DNA from: Candidatus Bathyarchaeota archaeon
Lineage (GTDB): Archaea > Thermoproteota > Bathyarchaeia > 40CM-2-53-6
Direction of reading: 5' to 3'
DNA length: 22,583 nt
NCBI GenBank assembly: GCA_005884605.1
Contig: VBBE01000025.1
Coordinates: 1 to 22,583, forward strand
The translations under genes were made by a program, and so were the position numbers. This document shows, one piece after another, positions 1 through 7,701 of this stretch (position 1 is its first letter; each line of letters opens with the position of its first letter). Under the pieces are notes generated by a model. The model was not told where the DNA came from. It saw only the letters and a program-made list of their open reading frames with translations, and ran no database searches.

Positions 1-459
1 AAACAGGCGAAGCCGACCTTTGTTCAGTATGACATGCAGAGGCTGATCGATGACTCTCTTTCCTCAATCCCGGTACCCAAGTCCGTGGAGGTCTTATCCA
101 GCGTTGAGACGGGCTTTCCGAAACTGAGCGTCGACCCGGGCCTGCTTCGCCGAGCTTTTACCAACATTATCACCAATGCTCTGCAAGCGATGCCTGACGG
201 TGGGAAGCTCAAGATAAGCGCGTGGACGAACCAGAACATCGCCGCGGTGAGCTTCCAAGACACGGGGATCGGTATTCCGGAGGATGTCAAGGCCAAGATG
301 TTCAGCCCGCTCTTCACAACCAGGGAGAAGGGGGTGGGACTCGGACTGGCCGTGACCAAGCGTCTGATTGAATCGCACAAGGGCGAGATCAAGGTCTTTT
401 CCAAAGTGGGTGAAGGAACGACCTTGACAGTTGAACTGCCGATTGACCTGAGGAGGTGA
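1..459 (+). CDS. Sensor histidine kinase, C-terminal ATPase part (5' end outside window)
   Basis: The reading frame is open from base 1, so only the last 152 residues are here. They form a complete HATPase_c domain: an N box (NIITNALQAMP, about residues 55-65), a G1 box (DTGIGIPED, about 87-95), an F box region (FSPLFTT) and a G2 box (GVGLGLAV, about 111-118). This fold binds ATP and phosphorylates a histidine in the upstream dimerisation domain, which lies outside the window together with any sensor domain. The gene ends in AGGAGGTGA, which doubles as a strong ribosome binding site for the response regulator starting 9 bases after the stop. The two are therefore almost certainly co-transcribed and cognate. 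The signal sensed cannot be inferred from what is visible. Confidence 0.93.
   Translation, partial: KQAKPTFVQYDMQRLIDDSLSSIPVPKSVEVLSSVETGFPKLSVDPGLLRRAFTNIITNALQAMPDGGKLKISAWTNQNIAAVSFQDTGIGIPEDVKAKMFSPLFTTREKGVGLGLAVTKRLIESHKGEIKVFSKVGEGTTLTVELPIDLRR
451..459 (+). promoter_or_regulatory. Strong Shine-Dalgarno site overlapping the kinase stop codon
   Basis: AGGAGGTGA is a near-perfect complement to the archaeal 16S 3' end. It contains the kinase stop codon TGA and lies 9 bases before the ATG at 469. It indicates translational coupling and supports 469 as the start of the response regulator. Confidence 0.8.
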
Positions 460-468
460 GCATCTAAG

Positions 469-960
469 ATGGCAAAGAATATTCTGATAGTTGATGATGA
501 TCGGGGGATTCTAAAGAGCTTCAAAGATATTCTAGAGCCGGAGGGCTACAGCGTCGATACTGCGGAGACTGCGCTGGAAGCGGTTGAGAGGTGTAAGGCT
601 CGGCCGTACAACCTTGCGATTATTGACATCAAGCTACGGGATGTCGACGGGACAGATCTGTTGGCTCAGGTTCACGAGATTCTTCCACGGGCGAGGAAGA
701 TCATGATCACCGGCTATCCGTCACTGGAGAACGCGGTTGATTCTGTGAACTTGCAGGCGGACGCGTATATCATCAAGCCGGTAAACCCGGAGACCTTCCT
801 CAAGGTGGTCGCGGAAAACATGGACAAGCAGCTGGAGGCAGAACAGATGACCGAGCAGAAAGTGGTCGGCTGGGTAGAGTCTCGATATGAGGAGACGAGA
901 AGGAACAGGAGCAAGCGCAAGCCTATGGGGCCAGAGCTACTGCCGAACGCCGAGGAGTAG
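469..960 (+). CDS. Receiver-only response regulator
   Basis: The 163-residue protein is a CheY-like receiver. Acidic pocket residues are D10 and D11, the phosphoacceptor is D53 (in IIDIKLRD), and the conserved switch positions are T81 (ITGYPS) and K103 (IIKPVNP), so all catalytic residues are present. The receiver ends near residue 120. A charged tail of about 40 residues (EQMTEQKVVGWVESRYEETRRN) follows, with no recognisable DNA-binding or enzymatic output domain, as is common for archaeal two-component systems. It probably acts by protein-protein contact or passes phosphate onward. The start follows a strong Shine-Dalgarno site and the gene is coupled to the upstream kinase. Confidence 0.93.
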   Translation: MAKNILIVDDDRGILKSFKDILEPEGYSVDTAETALEAVERCKARPYNLAIIDIKLRDVDGTDLLAQVHEILPRARKIMITGYPSLENAVDSVNLQADAYIIKPVNPETFLKVVAENMDKQLEAEQMTEQKVVGWVESRYEETRRNRSKRKPMGPELLPNAEE

Positions 961-1033
961 AGAACCGTCCCCTAGAACGGGTTGAGAATCAGCATGGGAG
1001 ATCATAGAATGAAAATAGTCAGTTGAAAAACGA

Positions 1034-1039
1034 TTTTTT
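1034..1039 (+). terminator. Oligo-T candidate terminator after the two-component operon
   Basis: A run of six T residues lies about 75 bases after the regulator stop in an AT-richer stretch. Archaeal RNA polymerase terminates on oligo-T without needing a hairpin. A perfect small hairpin (TTCCTG-AAA-CAGGAA, 1063-1077) and three GGAAAC copies (1041, 1055, 1074) follow. No gene is seen in 961-1164. Confidence 0.4.
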
Positions 1040-1198
1040 CGGAAACCAATTTCTGGAAACGATTCCTGAAACAGGAAACCGGTGAATTCTAGCCGCCCCC
1101 TGGGCCCTACTAGAGTCTCGCGACCCCATAGAAAAAGTGGTCAAACGGACAAGAACTAGCGATCTTACATGTAAATATTCGATTTCCCGAGCTTGTCG

Positions 1199-1735
1199 AT
1201 GTCGAAGCCTAGTCGTCCGACCATGTACTTGAAAACGTCCCTGCCAACCTCCGTCGCCTTCGCCAGGTCCACCTCGTCCTTCCGGAATTTCGCCAGCAAA
1301 CTAAAGAACGAGTATTCCTCCCGTCTAATAAGAAACACCACAGAGGAACCAGAGAGATGGAAAAAGCCCGACTTCAGAACTTCCTTCATCTCGATCTTTG
1401 GCTTCATCCTCGGAGCCTGGCTCATCTTCGACAGCGTACGAAAACTGTTCACTGGCTACCATACTGGGGAACGGTCGATAAGACTGGGACCCTGGGCAAC
1501 AATAGTCTCCGCCCTTGGAATACGGCCGGCAGACATGGCCTTCCTTTTTCTCTTCCTCGGAATGGTCTGGATGGTAAACGGAGTCATCGTCCTGCTAGGC
1601 GCCAGTACCAGCTACGAGCGCACTATCGCAATCTTCATCGTCACACTCTTCTGCATTCTACCAGGAACCCTCGTCGGCATTCTCAACATAGTCTTGTCTT
1701 GGAGAGAAAAACGGCTCGCGAAACCCTCCAATTAA
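1199..1735 (+). CDS. Small membrane protein with three predicted helices, unknown function
   Basis: I do not recognise a family. The C-terminal two thirds are clearly a membrane protein, with hydrophobic stretches at FISIFGFILGAWLIF, MAFLFLFLGMVWMVNGVIVLL and IAIFIVTLFCILPGTLVGIL. It ends in a short basic tail (REKRLAKPSN). The N-terminal 55 residues are Ser/Thr/Arg-rich and less convincing. The ATG at 1199 was chosen because TGTAAATATTC lies about 25 bases upstream, a good spacing for a leaderless archaeal transcript. An in-frame TTG at 1193 and ATG at 1223 are alternatives. The first part is overlapped by a minus-strand open frame (1165-1389) of credible composition, so the true start could be later. 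The C-terminal membrane region is the firm part of this call. Confidence 0.6.
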   Translation: MSKPSRPTMYLKTSLPTSVAFARSTSSFRNFASKLKNEYSSRLIRNTTEEPERWKKPDFRTSFISIFGFILGAWLIFDSVRKLFTGYHTGERSIRLGPWATIVSALGIRPADMAFLFLFLGMVWMVNGVIVLLGASTSYERTIAIFIVTLFCILPGTLVGILNIVLSWREKRLAKPSN

Positions 1736-1786
1736 CGACAGGTTCAGACTGCCTACCCGCACCACCGGATCCTAAAAGGGGAGTGA

Positions 1787-3151
1787 CTAGCGACCTGGTC
1801 GATTCATTCTTCGCCTGGTCCGAGCGAGACTCGCTCGCGCTCTAACAGTGAGCAAAACAAGCGAACCAATCAGACCCAAGAGCCCGCCGATAACGAGCAG
1901 CCACGTGCTGGTAGAGAGTACGGGGAGCGTGCCGCACAACAAGCAACCACCGCTCGACCCTCCACCTGAGCCTCCGGCCGCGGCCTTGCTATTGACTGTT
2001 TGAGAGCTTGTCGCAGTCTTTGGAGCAATGGACGAGTCCTGAACGGTCTCGGTAACCGTGTACGACTGAGCACCCGTATAGGTATGCTTAACCGCAGCTC
2101 CGGTGGCGGTTGCACCATCACCGAAATCCCAGCTTACCGTGTAGGGCCCAATTCCTCCGACTGTGGTTGCTGTGAAGGTCACTGGCGAGCTCACGACAGG
2201 ACTGGATGGAGAAACCGTGAAGCTCGTTGTCAACCCGGGAGGAGTTGATGTTCCAAAGATCTCAGTCATCGGGGCGGCAGCCGCGTCGTTAGCGGTTAGA
2301 GTTGGCAGAGCCCAATTGTTCTCCATCAGGTGCAGAATAGAAAACTCATCATATAGGTCACTGGAAGAAACGTACGCTTGCTTGACGACTCCCGGTTCAT
2401 AGAACAAAATAGGAGCAGGGTCGTACTCATCCCACCAGAAAAGCAGCAACGTTCTATGTCCCGACTGGAAGATGTTGCTGGCGAGAAGAGAGCCACTTGC
2501 CGGGCTTCCGAGGCTTCCAGTTGAGCCGACAAGAAAGTTGTGGAGATAGGTATCCCCGGTCTGAATGCTGTTATCGTGCATGTTATGACTGTCCGTCGGA
2601 GTAAACCATAGGAAAACAGGTGGACTGGCTGAATTGGCAGCTGCGACAAAGTTCGCGGTCGAAACGCTGCCGCCGGCAAATATGTTCGGGCTGTTGTAGA
2701 TGCTGGTGAAAGCTGTGAACGGGAAGTGGTCGTTGCCTCTTGGACATCCGCTTTCGCAATAGGCTCGCCATGTCATTCCTGCTGAGGCCATGCTATCCAT
2801 TAGGGTCGGAGCGTTGATGCAACAACTGTAGCCATCAGAGATGCCCTGGTCAGACCCCGAGATCTGGGCGGTGTAGCAACCTGCCGAGCACCCGTTGATG
2901 CTTCTTCCAGCGGCACCATAACCATGGTATAGGGGAATAGTCGCCCCGGCGGTCAACATGCTTGCAATGAATGGGGCATTGGAACTTCCAGTGCCCGTAC
3001 CCATAACATCAGCATAATTCTGGTTCTCCATCGCCACAACAACGATGTTGTCGAAGTAGGTTCCGGATGCTGCATGTGCACGTGGCAGACCAGGCACCGC
3101 TATCATCCCAATAACCAGTAAAGCAACCAGTAGGTGAGTTCTCAACTTCAA
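1787..3151 (-). CDS. Secreted, membrane-anchored phosphoesterase (AcpA/phospholipase C superfamily) with PKD domain
   Basis: The 454-residue protein begins with a signal peptide (residues 1-28, ending PRAHAA). It continues with an alkaline-phosphatase-superfamily phosphoesterase domain (about 33-300). Visible motifs are VVVAMENQNYADV (metal/active-site E42, N43), TPTDSHNMHD (184-193) and WWDEYDPAP (239-247), the usual elements of acid phosphatase or phospholipase C-like esterases (PF04185). Cys pairs (C88/C92, C110/C111, C132/C136) suggest disulfides in an extracellular protein. A PKD beta-sandwich (about 310-387, with WDFGDG at 341-346) and a Gly/Ser linker with CLLC follow, then a C-terminal helix (415-436) and an Arg-rich stop-transfer tail. 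It is therefore displayed outside the cell. It likely releases phosphate from organic esters, which suits the transporters nearby; the exact substrate cannot be told. Confidence 0.88.
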   Translation of the reverse strand: MKLRTHLLVALLVIGMIAVPGLPRAHAASGTYFDNIVVVAMENQNYADVMGTGTGSSNAPFIASMLTAGATIPLYHGYGAAGRSINGCSAGCYTAQISGSDQGISDGYSCCINAPTLMDSMASAGMTWRAYCESGCPRGNDHFPFTAFTSIYNSPNIFAGGSVSTANFVAAANSASPPVFLWFTPTDSHNMHDNSIQTGDTYLHNFLVGSTGSLGSPASGSLLASNIFQSGHRTLLLFWWDEYDPAPILFYEPGVVKQAYVSSSDLYDEFSILHLMENNWALPTLTANDAAAAPMTEIFGTSTPPGLTTSFTVSPSSPVVSSPVTFTATTVGGIGPYTVSWDFGDGATATGAAVKHTYTGAQSYTVTETVQDSSIAPKTATSSQTVNSKAAAGGSGGGSSGGCLLCGTLPVLSTSTWLLVIGGLLGLIGSLVLLTVRARASLARTRRRMNRPGR

Positions 3152-3779
3152 GGTCCACGTCCGAGTTTGAATTCAACAGCGAAGCGCTGCGGGCACAGAT
3201 CTAGCGATACGATTCTTGTTTTCATTCTCAACTTTCTTTCACGTCCTCGGGCGGATCGTTTTGGCCCGAGCCGAACTGTCCGTTCGCGTTGCCGAATGAG
3301 AACCAGACTCTTTGTTGTGAGCGAGTTCTTCGGCAAGAGACTAGTATAGTACGCATTTCTTGTATAGGCACTATCGAACTTCGTGTCCCAGTTTCGAGTT
3401 CATGTGCCCAGTTACCACTGCAGTCCTGCGTGGAAGCACAATGCTCGCCGGCCCTTGAGACGGCCCTGAGACTAAGCGACCTGAGAAACAGCAGGGCCGG
3501 AATAAAAACCGGGTTGTTCTACTCGGGTCTCGACTCCGAAGAGTTCGGTTTCAATGCGGGCCGCTCCTACCCGCGAGGCCGAATCCATCGTGTATCGAAG
3601 GAAGAGTTTCACGAAAAAGAACTCGTCCCCAGCGATCGAAGAGCCTCGAGGCTCAGCGGTTGGAGGAACTACTAACGACTCCATCGCTCCTGACGGAGCA
3701 ATGTTCCAACCTCACTCATAACCCTGTGGTACAGACTTCGGTTCCTTCGTTAACTTGTCGGGGTTCGAGACCCGACCCG
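3152..3779. other. Long intergenic region rich in inverted repeats; no convincing gene
   Basis: Open frames here (for example 3289-3675 on plus, 3472-3684 on minus) have shadow-like composition and no motif. The right half holds several strong inverted repeats. They are a nested stem TTCGG...GCGGG...CCCGC...CCGAA (3544-3583), the perfect palindrome GAGCCTCGAGGCTC (3641-3654), GCTCC-TGAC-GGAGC (3686-3699), and a 6-bp stem GTCGGG/CCCGAC (3757-3776). The region could be a structured RNA, transcript ends for the minus-strand gene at 3780, or remains of a decayed gene. Confidence 0.45.
3757..3776 (-). terminator. Hairpin just downstream of the YdjM-like gene
   Basis: GTCGGG and CCCGAC pair across an 8-nt loop, 3 bases beyond the stop codon of the minus-strand gene ending at 3780. 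There is no T-run after it, so it may stabilise the mRNA end rather than terminate transcription. Its loop contains TTCGA like a tRNA T-arm, but no tRNA can be folded around it. Confidence 0.35.
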
Positions 3780-4678
3780 CTACACGATTGCCTTTCTTCC
3801 ACCTCGCGTGTAATATCTAACGAGGATGAATGAGATAACGGGGATTACGACCATGCCCGCCAGCAATGGAGTCGGATCCGCGAGAATATTCTCCAAGTTC
3901 GCGCGTATTTCGAACTGGAACAATACGAACCAATACGCTAGGAGACCGATACCGATAGCAAATAATGGAACCTGAAACGGTTTCAACTGTGGAAGCTTGG
4001 GAAGCTTGTCTCTCCTCTGAGTTTCACCTGCCGCAAACAAGATCGCGACCGCTACGTAGCCGATCGCCCAGACAGGGTTAGACTCTATGAGCTCCGAGAA
4101 CTGGTGCGCATGCGCAAATCCAAACGGGTAAGCCAACCAGATCGCAATAACCGCCAAAGAACCAACTAGGAAACCACGATCTAGAAGATGACCGTTCTGG
4201 GCGAACCCGTAGACTCGCCTCCAAGGCACGGGCTCGTCACCTTCCCTGAGATCAGGGTCGGCAGCGTTGACGTATCCGAGAACGTCCTCCTGATAGAAGT
4301 AGACTTTCACGCTAGGATCAGGCTTCCTCTGGCTCATGGTCTGGTCGTACATTCCCCGTTTCACGAGCCTCGTCAAAGGATAGAACCATTCGACACCCCT
4401 GTCCTTCGCTGTGGTGAAGGAATCCTGCAGCATGTGCAGAAAGATCCCAGTGAGAAAAAGGGATTCACCAAGTAGCCGATGAGTATCATGAAGACATTGT
4501 GGAATCTTGCACGATGATACTGCTCTTCAGCGAAGACCTGTTGCCTGACGTACCAGTATTCTCTGTCAAGGTCAGGAATCAACGTTCCCAGACCGATCAA
4601 TAATACAATCTCAGGACTGTTTCCGAAGAAGACAAGCCCTATGGCCAGTCCGAACGAGAGATGCGAAGGAAGGTCCAC
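3780..4678 (-). pseudogene. YdjM/DUF457-like membrane-bound metal-dependent hydrolase, frameshifted
   Basis: Two adjacent minus-strand frames make one protein of about 300 residues. The N-terminal part (down to about 4450) has LPSHLSFGLAIG, LIPDLDREYW and HRARFHNVF. The second frame begins upstream of 4433 and gives FLTGIFLHMLQDSFTT, then four hydrophobic helices (LVGSLAVIAIWLAYPFGF; AIGYVAVAILFAA; VPLFAIGIGLLAYWFVLF; MVVIPVISFILVRYY). The His/Asp pattern (H, PDLD, HR..FHN, LHMLQD) matches the YdjM/DUF457 family of integral-membrane metal-dependent hydrolases. The frames join if CTTTTTC near 4453-4460 carried one more T, giving VNPFFLTGIFLHMLQD. GTG at 4678 was chosen because a TATA-like AT block at 4701-4709 lies 27 bases upstream; TTG at 4690 is the alternative. 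The shift may be a homopolymer sequencing error, a real lesion or a slippery site. Confidence 0.7.
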
Positions 4679-4700
4679 GCCTCTCGTCAAATTACCCCGA

Positions 4701-4709
4701 AAATAAAAG
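4701..4709 (-). promoter_or_regulatory. TATA box for the YdjM-like gene
   Basis: Read on the minus strand this is TCTTTTATTT, centred 27 bases before the GTG at 4678. That is the spacing expected for a leaderless archaeal transcript, and it supports GTG over the upstream TTG. Confidence 0.45.
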
Positions 4710-4843
4710 ACTAATACTGATTATTGATCCCCGACGAAACCTATGCCTTCAAACCGGTGTTCGGGATCCGTGTTGATAACGTCTGGGACCCCGAATCCAA
4801 GACACCTTCATGCTTGAGCTATGACGGCGTAATCTGGTGTCGA

Positions 4844-5839
4844 CTAGCCCCAGAACCTTGCTCCAAGGATTGAGGCGACAATAGCCAATAGCCCTGCCGT
4901 AGGCAGGGTCACCATCCAGGCCAAAGCCATTCCCCGCAACGCCGGGCCCAGGAACTGCCTCCCCTTCTGACCGTGATGCCCTGCGTTCGCACCCTCAGAG
5001 ACGTTTGTCGTCGAAAAGGCATCGCCGAAGTATGATCCAGCAGAAACCAGCACGGCGGTAGCTCCATGCGCCTTCAGCCTATGCCCGCGTTGGAGAGGAG
5101 TGTGCCGGATCAAAGTCTTGGCCACACGATCCCCCCACACCAACGAGCCTGCTACGACGGCAACACCAACGATAACGTAGGGCAGCAACACACCGTCTTC
5201 TGATGTGCCCAGTAACAGGAAAGCGCCGAGAGCAGCCATTTTAGGAGCATCGTTCACACCCCTAGCGAAGGCGACACCAGCGGCAGAAATCCAGTCGGCT
5301 GCTCCCAGACGTTTTGAGGAGAGGCTCTCACCTACACCGGTGTCTCGTTTGCGAAATAACTTGCTGATAATGTAGACCCCGATTAAGGCGACAAATGGCC
5401 CCGCGGCCAGAGGAAGAAGGATCCTCCAGATGAGGAAAGTCCATTCTAGGCTAGATGCACCCAGCAGATAGATGGCCTGGACTATGATTGCCCCGACAAT
5501 TGCGTGTGTCGTCGAGACCTGAATCCTGAGAAGAGTTGCGATAAGTATCCACGTTGCTGCACCTACCAGAGCAGCTAGTATGAAGGAGATGCCTGGTGTT
5601 GTTTGGAAAAAGCTCTGGGGAGTAAACGCAGAGAATAATCTGACTGAGATTATGATTGCTAAGATACTACCAAGGCCACTGAACAAGCCTCCCCAGATTA
5701 GGGGTGAGTATCTCGGCTTGAAGGCCGCAGTCTCCGGATCCATCATGAGAGCAGTCACGCTCTTACCCACATCGTTCGCTCCATTTCCGAAAGCCAAAGC
5801 GAACAGCACCACCAGCCCAATCTCGACACTCAACAACAA
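4844..5839 (-). CDS. pit: Inorganic phosphate transporter, PiT family
   Basis: The 331-residue multi-helix protein carries both inverted-repeat signatures of the PiT (PF01384) family: FGNGANDVGKSV near residue 18 and ARGVNDAPKMAALGAF in the second half. IQVSTTHAIVGAI and FSTTNVSEGANAG are also present. PiT proteins are low-affinity symporters that move phosphate with Na+ or H+ across the cytoplasmic membrane. The start is one of three consecutive TTG codons, with no ATG or GTG in frame just upstream. A TATA-like CAATAC lies about 26 bases upstream (5862-5872 region), so it may also have its own leaderless promoter. It is the last gene of the same-strand cluster of DUF47 regulator, divergent PiT and this gene, 121 bases after its neighbour. 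Confidence 0.92.
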   Translation of the reverse strand: MLLSVEIGLVVLFALAFGNGANDVGKSVTALMMDPETAAFKPRYSPLIWGGLFSGLGSILAIIISVRLFSAFTPQSFFQTTPGISFILAALVGAATWILIATLLRIQVSTTHAIVGAIIVQAIYLLGASSLEWTFLIWRILLPLAAGPFVALIGVYIISKLFRKRDTGVGESLSSKRLGAADWISAAGVAFARGVNDAPKMAALGAFLLLGTSEDGVLLPYVIVGVAVVAGSLVWGDRVAKTLIRHTPLQRGHRLKAHGATAVLVSAGSYFGDAFSTTNVSEGANAGHHGQKGRQFLGPALRGMALAWMVTLPTAGLLAIVASILGARFWG

Positions 5840-5960
5840 GAGACGAACACATCCTAGACCTCGTATTGATCGAAGGTTCCTCCGTAACGCAGGAAGCCGT
5901 AGAGGGTGCTAGACAATATTTGTCGAGTGGTACCAGCACCCCCAGAGAACTATTCCCCGG

Positions 5961-6887
5961 TTACCCAACAATCAGAGTTAACCCGTATCCGAGAGCAAAT
6001 CCTAGAGCAGGTGAGATAACCCAGCTTGCGATAATAAGGAATACATTCCTAGAATTCATGACGCGCATCTTGCTTGCTAGCCCAGAACCGATTATTCCGG
6101 AAGAAACAGTCTCAGTTGTCGACAACGGGACCCCAAACTGGTTCGCTAATTCGACAGTTCCCGCGCCCAGCAGCTGGGAATAGAAGGCGTTAGGATATCT
6201 GAGGCTATAGATCCCCTCTGTCAGTCTACGTAGGGCCCCTCGACCAAGAACAAACGCTCCGAGAACGCTGGCAATACCTACCACAACGGTTGCGGTCTGA
6301 GACTGATTAGAGGGGACTCCAGCGATGAGTCCCAAAGCGTTGCTGCCGGTAACGTATGCGGAGAGGAAGGCCATCACCACTAGCCCAGCCTTGAGAAGTG
6401 AGAGTTTCACCCAGAGGTTTCTAGGACTATACCTGTCGTCAAGTGCAACAAGGATTAGGCCAAGAGCCGTCCCGACTATAGGAGCGCTCACCCAGAAGAT
6501 CAATATGAGAACCAAATAACTGGTTTCCTGTAACGCTCCAATTGCAAAGCTGACACCTAGAATTGTCCCCGTCAACGCTTTTGAGAGGGAGAGCGGGACT
6601 TTTGTGAGTTCTCCCCCAACGAATATGAGCAGTGTGGCTAGAAGTATCAAGAATATCTCTGTGCTGGTTTCAGTCGGGAGAAAGGCCTCTCTGACTTTGA
6701 AGAGTTTGGGACCTTCGATCGACAATCCAAGCAGGTACCCTGCAACTGCGATCATGATTCCTGACCGCCGGTTGACCATTCCACTGCCGATGATGGTCCC
6801 GCAACATGCCGAGAGATTGTTCCCACTTACAACCGCTCCCAAAAGCCCAGCTAGGACAAGGGAGAGAGTGTCGAGAGAGAGATACAA
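5961..6887 (-). CDS. Divergent PiT-family anion permease
   Basis: The 308-residue polytopic protein is a PiT relative with altered signatures: SGNNLSACCGTIIGSG (residues 21-36) replaces the usual NGANDxxN, and the second repeat reads TGSNALGLIAGVPSN. VPLSTTETVSSGIIGSGLASK near the C terminus corresponds to the STTH...G segment. It starts with TTG, 11 bases after the stop of the DUF47 gene. That stop lies inside a Shine-Dalgarno-like TTAGGA, indicating tight operon coupling. Archaeal genomes often pair such a GNN-type permease with a DUF47 protein, so phosphate or a related oxyanion is the likely substrate. The Asp of the classical GAND motif is missing in the first repeat, so ion coupling or specificity may differ from the neighbouring classical PiT. 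Confidence 0.85.
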   Translation of the reverse strand: MYLSLDTLSLVLAGLLGAVVSGNNLSACCGTIIGSGMVNRRSGIMIAVAGYLLGLSIEGPKLFKVREAFLPTETSTEIFLILLATLLIFVGGELTKVPLSLSKALTGTILGVSFAIGALQETSYLVLILIFWVSAPIVGTALGLILVALDDRYSPRNLWVKLSLLKAGLVVMAFLSAYVTGSNALGLIAGVPSNQSQTATVVVGIASVLGAFVLGRGALRRLTEGIYSLRYPNAFYSQLLGAGTVELANQFGVPLSTTETVSSGIIGSGLASKMRVMNSRNVFLIIASWVISPALGFALGYGLTLIVG

Positions 6888-6898
6888 TCCTAGTTTTC

Positions 6899-7591
6899 CT
6901 AAGCGCCGAGACCCTTCATTATCACGATGACAAGGTCCGACGCGTCCTCGCAGCGATCGAGGATATCATCTGCCTCGATGGTGGTCTCGATATAGTTGTG
7001 GAAGGAAGCGTAGTCAAGCACTTCCCAGGACCCATAGATCTCGTCAAGCATGTTGTCCTTGACATCGTCTCCCTGTTCTTCCAGCGATTCAATCTTCTTA
7101 GCTAGTTCAAGTGATTGTTTCATGTCCGAGCCTGCGACGCTGAAGAGCTTCCGAAGACCTTGAAGCTGGACGAGTCCGATCTCTATCAGGCGAACCTGGT
7201 CTTTCCGGATAATAGCATCGAATTCTTTAGCCTCTCGAAGGGGCCTCTTGGTCACTCTCCTTATCTGTCGTGAAAGAGCGTGGGCTCTGTCAAGAACGCT
7301 ATCCACAGAGTCAGCCAGTCTCTCGAACTCTCTCATAAGAATCGCCGATATGGAGCCTTTCCCGAACATCTCCTCGAGGGATTGGACTATCGTGTCTCCC
7401 TGTTTCTCCAGGAGACTAATCCTGTTAGTGCAAGTTTCAATGTCGGATAGCCCGTTGGGCGAGTTGGTAAGTATTTTGATTAGAAGGTGCAACGATTCCT
7501 CGCCGAGGCTTGCGAGCTCGTCGATTCGGGTGAAAGCGTCCCTCTCGCCTAGTTGGAAGAAGCCCTTGACACGACGAATAACCTGGTTCAA
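6899..7591 (-). CDS. DUF47 family PhoU-like phosphate transport regulator
   Basis: The 230-residue, almost all-helical protein matches the DUF47/TIGR00153 family. It shows two similar helical-bundle halves, with acidic motifs SLLEKQGDTIVQSLEEMF (first half) and KKIESLEEQGDDVKDNML plus EADDILDRCEDASDLV (second half). These E/D clusters bind metal in PhoU-like proteins. Family members are encoded beside PiT transporters and are thought to gate or regulate phosphate uptake from the cytoplasmic side. TTG at 7591 is preceded by AGAGGATGA at suitable spacing. It is first in the operon with the divergent PiT (11-base gap) and then the classical PiT. Confidence 0.92.
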   Translation of the reverse strand: MNQVIRRVKGFFQLGERDAFTRIDELASLGEESLHLLIKILTNSPNGLSDIETCTNRISLLEKQGDTIVQSLEEMFGKGSISAILMREFERLADSVDSVLDRAHALSRQIRRVTKRPLREAKEFDAIIRKDQVRLIEIGLVQLQGLRKLFSVAGSDMKQSLELAKKIESLEEQGDDVKDNMLDEIYGSWEVLDYASFHNYIETTIEADDILDRCEDASDLVIVIMKGLGA

Positions 7592-7701
7592 ACAATCATC
7601 CTCTAGTGGTAAAGAGAGAGGTAGCTCTAAGAGTTCAGCCTGGAAGGGCTAGAAAAGAGTGCTGTATCCCTCATCTTGACACCACGCTAGTCACCATCGG
7701 G

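Noticed and set aside
1357..1845. Plus-strand frame of 162 codons starting after an AGAG stretch
   Set aside because: His/Arg/Leu-rich shadow of the membrane protein frame, running into the end of the phosphoesterase gene.
3289..3675. Plus-strand frame of 128 codons in the long intergenic region
   Set aside because: No motif, shadow-like composition, and the same bases form strong inverted repeats. A decayed gene cannot be excluded.
3745..3786. tRNA-like T-arm (GGGGTTCGAGACCC)
   Set aside because: No matching acceptor, D-arm or anticodon arm could be found on either strand. The stem pairs as a simple hairpin with an 8-nt loop next to a gene stop.
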